NCBI GenBank assembly: GCA_036506795.1
Contig: DASXRC010000059.1
Location: 1 to 40,098, forward strand
DNA from: DASXRC01 sp036506795
GTDB lineage: Bacteria > Actinomycetota > Actinomycetes > Mycobacteriales > Micromonosporaceae
Length of the DNA stretch: 40,098 bases
Direction of reading: 5' to 3'
Below the pieces are notes generated by a model that was given only the letters and a program-made list of their open reading frames with translations, was not told the origin of the DNA and made no database searches. Positions 17,669 through 24,023 of the stretch are shown here, in pieces; the stretch's first letter is position 1; each line of letters begins with the position of its first letter. The position numbers and the translations under genes are program-made.

Positions 17669-18106
17669 GTGAGCGCGACCGCTGGTCAGGCCGCAGGCGG
17701 TGTACGCGGCGTGGCGGACCGGTTCGGGATCGAGCCGGGGATGGTCGTCATGGAGATGGGGTACGACGACGACGTCGACCACGATCTTCGCGACGCCCTG
17801 ACCGACCGGTGCGGGGATCTGGTCGACGAGGACACCGATGAGGTCGTGGACGCGGTGCTGCTGTGGTACCGCGATGGAGACGGCGACCTGTTCGAGCTGC
17901 TGGTCGACGCCCTGGGGCCACTGGCCGACAGCGGGGTGGTGTGGCTGCTGACGCCCAAGGCCGGCCGGCCCGGGCACGTCGAGCCCAGCGACATCAGCGA
18001 GGCAGCGCCGTCCGCCGGCCTGCAGCAGACCTCGACCCTCAACGCAGGCAAGGACTGGAGCGCAGCGCGGCTGGTCGCCCCGCGCGCCGCCCGCTCCCGT
18101 CGCTGA
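17669..18106 (+). CDS. DUF3052 family protein
   Basis: A 145-aa cytoplasmic protein of a family that is conserved across actinobacteria but has no assigned activity. The signature blocks are MEMGYDDDVDHDLRDAL, DEVVDAVLLWYRDGDGDLFELLVDAL and the near-invariant GVVWLLTPKAGRPGHVEPSDI. It has no signal or membrane segment and is strongly acidic. The start is GTG at 17669, giving VSATAGQAAGG, because AGGAGG lies 9-14 bp upstream and homologues begin MSATA. The longer frame from 17645 is less likely. It is followed by ahpE, a common neighbour in actinomycetes. Confidence 0.92.
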   Translation: MSATAGQAAGGVRGVADRFGIEPGMVVMEMGYDDDVDHDLRDALTDRCGDLVDEDTDEVVDAVLLWYRDGDGDLFELLVDALGPLADSGVVWLLTPKAGRPGHVEPSDISEAAPSAGLQQTSTLNAGKDWSAARLVAPRAARSRR

Positions 18107-18134
18107 CGTCTCGGTCGGTACGCCAGCGTTGCCG

Positions 18135-18156
18135 CGCCGCCCTCGCAGGGGCGGCG
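18135..18156. terminator. GC-rich hairpin after the DUF3052 gene
   Basis: CGCCGCCC and GGGCGGCG form an 8-bp stem around a 6-nt loop, 28 bp past the DUF3052 stop codon and upstream of ahpE. It is followed by TTCGGATT, not a U-tract. It could be a weak terminator of the kind common in high-GC actinomycetes. Confidence 0.4.
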
Positions 18157-18183
18157 TTCGGATTCCCATGGCATGCTCGGTGC

Positions 18184-18642
18184 ATGCCGATCGAGGTTGG
18201 CGCCCAGGCGCCGGACTTCGCGCTCAGAGACCAGAACAACCAGGTGGTCCGGCTGTCGGACTTCCGCGGTCGGCGCGCCGTGTTGCTGGTCTTCTACCCG
18301 CTGGCCTTCACGAGCACCTGCGAAGGCGAGCTGTGCCAGGTGCGCGACAGCCTCGGCGACTTCGCGAACGAGGACGTCCAGGTGCTCACGGTCAGCGTCG
18401 ACTCGCCGTACAGCCACAAGGTCTGGGCCGAGCGCGAGGGCTTCACGTTCCCCTTGCTCTCCGACTTCTGGCCGCACGGGGCGGTCGCCACGGCGTACGG
18501 CGTCTTCGACGATCGCCGCGGGATCGCCAACCGGGGCACGTTCTTGATCGACAAGTCGGGCGTGGTCCGGTTCGCTGAGATGAACCCGCCAGGCGAGGCA
18601 CGTGACCAGAACGGCTGGCGGAAGGCGCTCGCGGCACTCTGA
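18184..18642 (+). CDS. ahpE: AhpE-type peroxiredoxin
   Basis: Reduces hydroperoxides in the cytoplasm. The 152-aa protein has the thioredoxin-fold peroxiredoxin sequence with the AhpE hallmark FPLLSDFWPHGAVATAYGVF and ANRGTFLIDKSG. The peroxidatic cysteine is Cys46 in FYPLAFTSTC. A second cysteine, Cys51 (CEGELC), occupies the position used as a resolving residue in BCP-type enzymes but replaced by Asp in the M. tuberculosis AhpE sequence as I recall it, so a 2-Cys mechanism is possible. ATG at 18184 gives MPIEVGAQAPDF. The gene stands between DUF3052 and tRNA-Val. Confidence 0.92.
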   Translation: MPIEVGAQAPDFALRDQNNQVVRLSDFRGRRAVLLVFYPLAFTSTCEGELCQVRDSLGDFANEDVQVLTVSVDSPYSHKVWAEREGFTFPLLSDFWPHGAVATAYGVFDDRRGIANRGTFLIDKSGVVRFAEMNPPGEARDQNGWRKALAAL

Positions 18643-18643
18643 G

Positions 18644-18671
18644 CCATGATCGACGGCAAGTGCGATCATGG
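18644..18671. repeat. CCATGATCG / CGATCATGG hairpin after ahpE
   Basis: A perfect 9-bp inverted repeat with a 10-nt spacer (ACGGCAAGTG) begins one base after the ahpE stop codon. The same 9-mer pair is found in the aceE upstream region (9285-9362). It could form a transcript-end hairpin for ahpE, though there is no U-tract. Confidence 0.6.
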
Positions 18672-18676
18672 ACGCA

Positions 18677-18695
18677 CGGCAAGGTAAGCTTGCCG
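18677..18695 (+). promoter_or_regulatory. Hairpin with possible -10 element upstream of tRNA-Val
   Basis: CGGCAAG-GTAAG-CTTGCCG is a perfect 7-bp inverted repeat. TAAGCT at 18685-18690 matches the TANNNT pattern of an actinobacterial -10 and is about 30 bp upstream of the mature tRNA. No good -35 is apparent. Confidence 0.3.
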
Positions 18696-18721
18696 CCGCC
18701 GGCCGCCCGTCTGGGCCGCCC

Positions 18722-18793
18722 GGGCGCGTAGCTCAGTGGAAGAGCACTCGCCTTACAAGCGAGGGGTCGCTGGTTCGAACCCAGCCGCGCCCA
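18722..18793 (+). tRNA. tRNA-Val (anticodon UAC)
   Basis: A 72-nt cloverleaf. The acceptor stem is GGGCGCG/CGCGCCC with discriminator A, the D arm contains AGCTCAGTGGAAGAGC, the anticodon stem CTCGC/GCGAG encloses CTTACAA (anticodon TAC), and the T arm has GGTTCGAACCC. The 3' CCA is not encoded. The 3' end of this gene recurs at 20122-20140, as expected when a tRNA serves as an integration site. Confidence 0.97.
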
Positions 18794-18794
18794 C
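18776..18794 (+). repeat. Candidate attL: 3' end of tRNA-Val
   Basis: The last 18 nt of the tRNA plus one base match 20122-20140 at 17 of 19 positions, with the final 14 (CCAGCCGCGCCCAC) identical. The two copies enclose the ECF sigma/anti-sigma-like pair. No integrase gene lies between them. Confidence 0.5.
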
Positions 18795-18976
18795 TTAACC
18801 TGACTAGCCCCGATGCCTGAACCTGCCGGCGGGTGGTCAGCACTTCGCCGAGCCCTTCCCGCCTCAGTCCGACCGCCCGCGGGCAACGCTCTGACGTCCG
18901 AGTCCGCTGTAACATCCAACCCCCTGATGGCGAACTCCTAGGTGGCAGGGCAAGGAGCGAGCCGAAGGACGGTGTG

Positions 18977-19573
18977 ATGTCCGAGCCCTCAGACGAAGAC
19001 CTCCTGGCGTCATTCCACCTAGGGCCGGAGCCATTCTCCGAGTTCTATCGGCGTCACGTGGCCAAGGTGATGGGCATGGGCGTGCGCCGGTTCGGAAACG
19101 CCGAGGACGTGGCCGACTTCGTGGCTTACGTCTTTATCAAGGTCATGACATCTGCTAACCGGTTCGACCCAGCGCGCGGTAGTGCGGTGGCCTGGCTGTA
19201 CGGGGTCGGCGCGAACGTCGCCGCCAGCATGCGCCGGCGTACCGGGCGGATCGTCGACTCGGAGCGGCGTCTGGCCGGGCGTGCGCTGTTGGATGCCGAT
19301 GACTACGTCCGTGTCGAGGAACGCATCGACGCCGCCGCCGCACGCCGCGTCTACGAGGCGATGCAGACGTTGAGTGAGTCCGATCGGCGACTGTTCGAGC
19401 TCATCGCCGTCGACTCACTTACTACTCGCGATGCCGCCAGCGCGCTGGGAGTCAGCCCGGTGGCGGCCAGGGTGCGGCTCCTCAGAGTCCGGCGTCGCCT
19501 ACGCGCGGTGCTGTACCCCGACGCCCAGCGGACGCTCGCTCCGTCACGTTCGGCGAGGGAGGAGACAGCATGA
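18977..19573 (+). CDS. ECF-type RNA polymerase sigma factor
   Basis: A 198-aa sigma-70 family protein. Region 2 spans about 20-85 (FSEFYRRHVAKVMGMGVRRF, then DVADFVAYVFIKV and AVAWLYGVGANVA) and region 4 about 125-180 (MQTLSESDRRLFELIAVDSLTTRDAASALGVSPVAARVRLLRVRRRLR). It directs polymerase to a small regulon, probably including its own operon. I start at ATG 18977, which has AAGGACG upstream; the longer frame from 18833 begins inside the tRNA downstream region. The stop overlaps the next gene in ATGA. The coding sequence has visibly more A/T third positions than its neighbours and is framed by tRNA-derived repeats, both hints of transfer. The ECF group is not assigned. Confidence 0.88.
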   Translation: MSEPSDEDLLASFHLGPEPFSEFYRRHVAKVMGMGVRRFGNAEDVADFVAYVFIKVMTSANRFDPARGSAVAWLYGVGANVAASMRRRTGRIVDSERRLAGRALLDADDYVRVEERIDAAAARRVYEAMQTLSESDRRLFELIAVDSLTTRDAASALGVSPVAARVRLLRVRRRLRAVLYPDAQRTLAPSRSAREETA

Positions 19574-20070
19574 CCGAACGATTCGAGCAACGCCTCCTGG
19601 CGGAACTCTCACTCATCCGCGAGCAGCTTCCCATGTGCACACCAGCATCGTTTCGGCCGCTGCGACGCGTACGGCTGCGCAGGCCTGTCGTGCTCGTCGC
19701 CGCGGTGTCCGCGTTGATTGTCGCGGGCGGCGCTACGGCCACCGCGATGGCGGTGTTCACCGATCGGGACAAGAATCTGGGGCCGGGCATGGCCGACACG
19801 GTGGCGCCAGGGGAGACCACACGCATCAAGGGGATGGACTGCGAGCCCGGTTCCCTGGTGACCGCGCGGTTGGATGGCGTCAAGCTCGCGACCGCCATCA
19901 CCGAATCCCGGTCAGAGGGCCCGCAGCACCTCGTACTCGGCTGGTACCAGATCGACGTCACGATTCCCGCCGACACCACCGCCGGCCCACACACGATCAC
20001 CGTGACCTGTCCATACAAGGGAGACGGGACGGAGATGATCCAGAGCAAGTCGATTACCGTCGCACCGTAG
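19570..20070 (+). CDS. Single-pass membrane protein, probable regulator of the upstream sigma factor
   Basis: A 166-aa protein coupled to the ECF sigma gene by a 4-bp ATGA overlap. It has a short cytoplasmic segment (1-38), one transmembrane helix (about 39-60, VVLVAAVSALIVAGGATATAMAVF) and an extracytoplasmic domain of about 105 residues with two cysteines (MDCEPG and VTCPYKG), probably a disulfide-linked beta fold. The topology and position suit an anti-sigma factor or accessory sensor. The cytoplasmic part lacks the HxxxCxxC zinc motif and is shorter than a typical anti-sigma domain, so the role is inferred from context. Confidence 0.75.
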   Translation: MTERFEQRLLAELSLIREQLPMCTPASFRPLRRVRLRRPVVLVAAVSALIVAGGATATAMAVFTDRDKNLGPGMADTVAPGETTRIKGMDCEPGSLVTARLDGVKLATAITESRSEGPQHLVLGWYQIDVTIPADTTAGPHTITVTCPYKGDGTEMIQSKSITVAP

Positions 20071-20121
20071 CGACAGATTTCGGACTGGCGGCCCCGCTCG
20101 CGTTGCCAGTCCAGAGCCTGC

Positions 20122-20140
20122 CGACACCAGCCGCGCCCAC
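20122..20140 (+). repeat. Candidate attR: copy of the tRNA-Val 3' end
   Basis: This reads CGA, two mismatched bases, then CCAGCCGCGCCCAC, in the same orientation as the tRNA at 18776-18794. It lies 52 bp after the stop of the anti-sigma-like gene and 17 bp before a perfect palindrome. No other part of a tRNA is present here. Confidence 0.5.
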
Positions 20141-20156
20141 CCATGTCGAGCCTGAG

Positions 20157-20201
20157 ATCTTGGAGAGTTTCCGTTACGACGTAACGGAAACTCTCCAAGA
20201 T
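20157..20201. repeat. Perfect 45-bp palindrome (22-bp arms)
   Basis: Arms 20157-20178 and 20180-20201 are exact reverse complements around a single A. The arm begins ATCTTGGAGAG and ends CGTTACG. It lies between the convergent anti-sigma-like gene and an 87-aa ORF, whose last residues (QSWRVSVTS) and TAA stop it encodes. As RNA it would form a very stable hairpin on either strand, so it could end transcription from both sides. The ATCTTG/CAAGAT termini are shared with the element at 2330-2399, suggesting a repeat family. Confidence 0.85.
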
Positions 20202-20437
20202 TGACTTCGCGACGGCGCGTATCCCGCCTCGTAGGCCTCGAGGACGTACCGAATTGCTTCCTCGGGTGGGTCGGTCGCCAGCCAGCGAAGAGTCCGCCAG
20301 GCATGGTCGGAGAGCGTACCGCGCTCGGCCCGCTCCACGAGCCGATCGAGCGTCTCGACCAGTTCGGGGTCGACGCCGTCCGGGACCGGCAGCAGAAACG
20401 GACGGTCGGCTCGGCCCCGGTCTGGTCGCCTTGACAT
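20174..20437 (-). CDS. Small protein of unknown function, 3' end formed by a palindromic repeat
   Basis: An 87-aa ORF I do not recognise. ATG at 20437 has an excellent GAGGGGGA site upstream. The body looks like a compact, mostly helical soluble protein (VPDGVDPELVETLDRLVERAERGTLSDHAWRTLRWLA, then PPEEAIRYVLEAYEAGY). The final residues (QSWRVSVTS) are read from the palindrome at 20157-20201, which also supplies the stop, so the original C-terminus may have been replaced. It sits just outside the candidate att-flanked segment. Confidence 0.62.
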   Translation of the reverse strand: MSRRPDRGRADRPFLLPVPDGVDPELVETLDRLVERAERGTLSDHAWRTLRWLATDPPEEAIRYVLEAYEAGYAPSRSQSWRVSVTS

Positions 20438-20464
20438 GATTCCCCCTCGCGTTGCGGCGGGCCG

Positions 20465-20485
20465 GTACCGTGCAGCAGTCGGTAC
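20465..20485. promoter_or_regulatory. Inverted repeat upstream of the 87-aa gene
   Basis: GTACCG, a 9-nt spacer and CGGTAC form a perfect 6-bp inverted repeat about 28 bp upstream of the start codon at 20437, where a regulator could bind. No cognate regulator is identifiable. Confidence 0.3.
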
Positions 20486-20557
20486 AACGGGCGCGACGAT
20501 CCGTCCCTGCCAGGTAGTCAACGACGGAAGGGCGGCCGACGTGGCGGCGGTCGCACG

Positions 20558-21796
20558 TCAGCGACTCGCGCTCGCCGAGGTCGGGCTCGCTTGGCGGTGG
20601 ACGGCGAGTAGCGCGATGTCGTCGCCGGGTCGGTCGGCCCCGACGGTGGCCATGATGGTGGAGCACACCGCTTCGGCGGGGCCGGGATGGACGGCGTCGC
20701 ACAGCCGCTTTAACCCCATGTCGATGAGCTCGCTGCGGCGTTCGACGAGTCCGTCGGTGTAGCAGACCAGGACCGCTCCTGGCGGAAACTCGATCGAGGT
20801 GCGCCGCCGACGCTGGTTCGGGCGGCCGATGCCGAGTGGCGGATCGATGGCCAGTTCGGGCATGCTCGCCGGCTGCCCGGGAACGCCGAGGACGGGGCGT
20901 GGATGGCCGGCGACGGAGAGATGGATCGTCTCCCGATCCGGGGCGATCATGGCGTACACGGTGGTGGCCAGGCTTCCGGCCTCGAAGTGGTGGATCTTCC
21001 AGTCGAGGTGGACCAGCGCGTCGGCCGGGTCGTCACAGACCAACGCATACGCCCGGAGCGCACTGCGCAGGCGGCCCATCACCACGGCGGAGGCCAACCC
21101 ATGTCCGGAGACGTCCCCGATCACGACACCCAACCATCCCGACGGCAGGGTGAACACGTCGTACCAGTCGCCCCCGACACCGGCGTCTTGGCCGGGCACG
21201 TAGCGGGCCGCCATGTCCACGCCGGGCACGTCCGGCAACCGGGTGGGCAGCAGGCTGCGCTGCAGCGCCAGCGCGGCGGTTCGGTCGATCTTGTGGGATC
21301 GTGCCTGGCTGGCCAGGCTGATGCGGTCGGCCACGAGCTGCAACAGGTGCACGTCATTGGCGTCGAAATGGCGCGGGGTCACGCTGCCGACGTGCAGGAC
21401 GCCTATCACCTCGCCGCCGGCCAGCAGCGGCACGCCGAGCAGCGAACGAATCCCCCTGTCGAGCAGGATCGGATTCAACACGTCGCCGGGCCTGAGGTCT
21501 TCGATGATGACCGGCGCCGCCTCCTGCGCCACCCGGCCCGCGAACCCCTGACCGACGCCGATTCGGAAGCCCTGTCGGATCTCCTCCTCCAGACCCTTGG
21601 CGGCGGTGGCCACGAGCTGCCGTGAGTGAACATCCAGCAGCAGGACCACGGCCGTCTGCACCCGCAACAGATCCCTCGTCCGGTCGAGCAGCTCGTCAAA
21701 GAGGTCTTCGGCCTCGAGTTTCGAGAGTGTGGCATCGGTGACCGCCTCGATGCGACGCAGGCGTTCGTCGCTCCCACCACCCAGAGCCTGGATCAC
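20558..21796 (-). CDS. GAF-domain PP2C-type serine/threonine phosphatase (RsbU-like)
   Basis: A 412-aa cytoplasmic signalling protein. A GAF sensor (about 20-165) contains LLLDVHSRQLVATAAKGLEEEIRQGFRIGVGQGFAGRVA and RSLLGVPLLAGGEVIGVLHVG. The catalytic domain (about 185-400) is of the SpoIIE/RsbU type, with GVGGDWYDVF, VIGDVSGHGLASAVVM, VCYTDGLVERR and PGDDIALLAV carrying the metal-binding aspartates. Such enzymes usually dephosphorylate anti-anti-sigma factors in stress or developmental switches. The GTG start at 21796 is chosen because family similarity begins there and the longer frame runs into the next gene. No kinase or anti-anti-sigma partner is in the window. Confidence 0.87.
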   Translation of the reverse strand: MIQALGGGSDERLRRIEAVTDATLSKLEAEDLFDELLDRTRDLLRVQTAVVLLLDVHSRQLVATAAKGLEEEIRQGFRIGVGQGFAGRVAQEAAPVIIEDLRPGDVLNPILLDRGIRSLLGVPLLAGGEVIGVLHVGSVTPRHFDANDVHLLQLVADRISLASQARSHKIDRTAALALQRSLLPTRLPDVPGVDMAARYVPGQDAGVGGDWYDVFTLPSGWLGVVIGDVSGHGLASAVVMGRLRSALRAYALVCDDPADALVHLDWKIHHFEAGSLATTVYAMIAPDRETIHLSVAGHPRPVLGVPGQPASMPELAIDPPLGIGRPNQRRRRTSIEFPPGAVLVCYTDGLVERRSELIDMGLKRLCDAVHPGPAEAVCSTIMATVGADRPGDDIALLAVHRQASPTSASASR

Positions 21797-21878
21797 AGGC
21801 GCGAGCCTAGCCCGAGGCCGCCACGCGGCGGGGCACCGGCCGGGGACGAATACGATCAAAGCGGTTATTGCGCCGGCG

Positions 21879-22871
21879 TCAGCGGCCCAGCAAAGCCCAG
21901 CTCCGGTCGTCTCCCCAGATCGAGAACCGGTCCACGTACGGCCGCAGCAATGCCGTAAACCGTGCGTCGCCGCGTTCGTTGAGTTCGTCCGACGCAATCT
22001 TCCGGGCCACTCCTGCGAGGATGTCGGCGAGTTGAACCCGTGGGTCTGAGGTCGAGTCGACGAGAGTCAGGCCGGCGAGTCGAGCACCGGATGAATGGCC
22101 GACGCCAGCCTCATTGATCAGCTCCTCGAGCTGTGCAATGCGCCGCACGGACAGTGTCTTCTGTTGATCATGAACGATGAAGACGCGCCTTCTGCCCTCC
22201 CCCCAGAAGACAACCGCACGGACGATGGCCGGGATCAGGGGATCCAGCACGGGCATCGCCGTCGGCTGGTTCAAGAGGCGTGTCCGGAATGAGTCCGCCC
22301 GCTGCCTTGCCCCCGAAAGCGATCGCAGGATCGCGTCCACGCGACCGCCCGCGCCGGCGAGCCGCAGGGCGTCGACCATCCCGAAGAAGGAGTCGACCGG
22401 CGACCGCACGTCGAACCGGTCGGTGCCGCGCATCAGGTTGTTGGACGAGGCGAGAAAGGCCTCCCACTGGTCACGGTCGAACGCCCGTCGACCCTCGCGG
22501 TACAGGACGACCGTCGACCTGGCTCGCTCGTCCTCGTCGACGAGGAGGTCGGTGAGCTTGCCGAGGACGAAGAACGCCTTGTCGACGAGGTATACGTGAG
22601 CGTTCCCCTGAAGCGGTCCCGATGGGCGGAGCAGCCACCTGAGGACCGAGCGATGTTTCTCGCGCAGGACATGGGTCGCCTTGTACTCGGTTGCCGGAGA
22701 ACGAATTCGCATCCGTAGCTCCGCCATACACCTCGCCGCCGATTCGGCGTCCATGCGTACGCTGCCGTGTGCGAACACGTCCGTGGTCGCGCCGATGAGC
22801 TTCTCGCCCTCGTACCCGGACTCGTCGCAGGCGATCTCGAGTCGCTGACCGGCGGAGGCGGGCCCGGTCAT
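21879..22871 (-). CDS. DUF3800-like protein
   Basis: A 330-aa soluble protein. The N-terminus IACDESGYEGEKLIG carries the DESG motif, and the C-terminal part has VDSTSDPRVQLADILAGVARKI, the conserved QLAD block. Together these are the two hallmarks of DUF3800. That family is thought to be related to RNase H-fold nucleases, with the acidic residues as possible metal ligands, but its activity is not established. ATG at 22871 overlaps the stop of the phosphotransferase-like gene (ATGA), so the two are translationally coupled. DUF3800 genes are often accessory. I am fairly confident of the motif match but not of any function. Confidence 0.7.
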   Translation of the reverse strand: MTGPASAGQRLEIACDESGYEGEKLIGATTDVFAHGSVRMDAESAARCMAELRMRIRSPATEYKATHVLREKHRSVLRWLLRPSGPLQGNAHVYLVDKAFFVLGKLTDLLVDEDERARSTVVLYREGRRAFDRDQWEAFLASSNNLMRGTDRFDVRSPVDSFFGMVDALRLAGAGGRVDAILRSLSGARQRADSFRTRLLNQPTAMPVLDPLIPAIVRAVVFWGEGRRRVFIVHDQQKTLSVRRIAQLEELINEAGVGHSSGARLAGLTLVDSTSDPRVQLADILAGVARKIASDELNERGDARFTALLRPYVDRFSIWGDDRSWALLGR

Positions 22872-23761
22872 CGATGGACGCCTCGGGATGCGTGCTCGGC
22901 GAGCACCTCACGTATCACGTGCCGGGAGTTGGCCGCGAGCGCGGGGTTCGTGCGGTGGTAGTAGGGGAGTTGGATGAGCGCGATGGACAGCGCCCAGCCC
23001 CGACCTCGCTCCCAGGTGGCGTCGTCGACCCGCACCGTGGCGCGAAAGACGCTCCTCGCCTCCGCGGGGAGGAGGTTCCACGCGACGATCATGTCGCAGG
23101 CGGGATCGCCGACGCCCGCACCGGCGAAGTCGATGACCGCGCTGAGCCGGCCATCGATGCACAAAAGATTGCCCGGGGACAGGTCGCCGTGGATCCAGAC
23201 GGGCGGGCCGGGCCAGGCGGGTGCCCGCAGGGCCGCGTCCCAGGCCGCGGTCACCGCGCCGGTGTCCACCGATTCCCCCAGGGCGTCGATCGCTGCGCGG
23301 GTCGGGGCGTCTCGCTCGTGCAGCGGTACGCCGCGGCCGGCCGGCGGGCCGCCCACCGGGTCGATCCGATGCAGCGCGGAGACAAACTGAGCGAGCTGGC
23401 TGGCCAGCGAGTCGGGGTCGGGGATGCCGCCGGTGGCCGGGTTCTCACCGTCCAGCCACCGGTATACCGACCATGGCCACGGGTAGCCCTCGGCCGGTTC
23501 GCCCATCCCGAGCGGTTGTGGTATTGCGACGGGCAGGAGCGGTGCCAGCGTTGGCAGCCAGTGGTGCTCCTTGGCCACCTCGTCGACGGCCCAGTGAATG
23601 CGCGGGAGGCGGACGGCCAGGTCATCGCCGAGCCGGTACAGCGCGTTGTCGGTGCCGGCAGAGGGCACCGGCGCCAGGGGAAGATCCGCCCATTGCGGGA
23701 ACTGGTGCGTGAGCAGCCGGCGTACGAGTCGGAGGTCGGTCGCCACCTCGTCGGCATGCAT
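22868..23761 (-). CDS. Aminoglycoside phosphotransferase-family kinase
   Basis: A protein of about 297 aa with the APH/choline-kinase fold: an N-lobe with ALYRLGDDLAVRLPR, an APH catalytic loop VWIHGDLSPGNLL (HGD at 191-193, Asn198), then AVIDFAGAGVGDPACDM (Asp211) for metal binding. It may phosphorylate an aminoglycoside, macrolide or another small alcohol; the sequence does not tell which. I start at ATG 23761 (MHADEVATDL); in-frame starts at 23785 and 23800 are possible. It is divergent from the Tet-type ribosomal protection gene, giving a small resistance-like locus, and is coupled to the DUF3800-like gene. Confidence 0.86.
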   Translation of the reverse strand: MHADEVATDLRLVRRLLTHQFPQWADLPLAPVPSAGTDNALYRLGDDLAVRLPRIHWAVDEVAKEHHWLPTLAPLLPVAIPQPLGMGEPAEGYPWPWSVYRWLDGENPATGGIPDPDSLASQLAQFVSALHRIDPVGGPPAGRGVPLHERDAPTRAAIDALGESVDTGAVTAAWDAALRAPAWPGPPVWIHGDLSPGNLLCIDGRLSAVIDFAGAGVGDPACDMIVAWNLLPAEARSVFRATVRVDDATWERGRGWALSIALIQLPYYHRTNPALAANSRHVIREVLAEHASRGVHR

Positions 23762-23830
23762 CACTTGCGACAGCGTCCTGGACATAAGAGCCTGCGGCAA
23801 CGGGGTTTCGTCCGGACCGTCGACGACAAA

Positions 23831-23881
23831 TCGGTTGCTCGGCGGGCTGCCCTCTGCTGAACTGCCAGGCGACGCAACCGA
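23831..23881 (+). promoter_or_regulatory. Possible leader stem upstream of the ribosomal protection gene
   Basis: TCGGTTGC (23831-23838) can pair with GCAACCGA (23874-23881) across a 35-nt loop, in the intergenic region just before the leader ORF at 23916. If transcribed, it could take part in attenuation; if not, it may be an operator. No U-tract follows. Confidence 0.3.
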
Positions 23882-23915
23882 GCGGCCGGGCCGAGGAGAC
23901 GGTTAGGAGAAGGAG

Positions 23916-24023
23916 ATGCGCGCTGCGTTCATGTCCATCCAGCAGGTGAAAGCCGTCTACCCAGAGGACATGACGCTTGGCAACGTTGAACTTGGGGATC
24001 CTGGCGCATGTAGACGCCGGTAA
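23916..24023 (+). CDS. Possible 35-aa leader peptide overlapping the tet-type start
   Basis: ATG at 23916 is preceded by AGGAGAAGGAG, the strongest ribosome-binding site in this locus. The ORF (MRAAFMSIQQVKAVYPEDM..., ending ACRRR) runs to TAA at 24021-24023 and passes in another frame through the TTG start of the ribosomal protection gene at 23977. Short leader ORFs upstream of tet(M) and other ribosome-targeted resistance genes are known to control expression through stalled ribosomes. A role here is inferred from position and the strong ribosome-binding site; it might also be a non-functional ORF. Confidence 0.45.
   Translation: MRAAFMSIQQVKAVYPEDMTLGNVELGDPGACRRR

Noticed and set aside
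18833..18976. N-terminal extension of the ECF sigma factor
   Set aside because: The extra 48 residues have no sigma region and begin within the tRNA downstream sequence; ATG at 18977 has a ribosome-binding site and family-like start.
20122..20140. A second tRNA gene
   Set aside because: Only the 3' end of tRNA-Val is present; there is no anticodon or D arm. It is better explained as an att-like copy.
23916..24023. Leader ORF and tet-type gene as one protein joined by frameshift
   Set aside because: The tet-type product is complete from its own TTG start, including the conserved LNLGILAHVDAGKT N-terminus, so no frameshift is needed.
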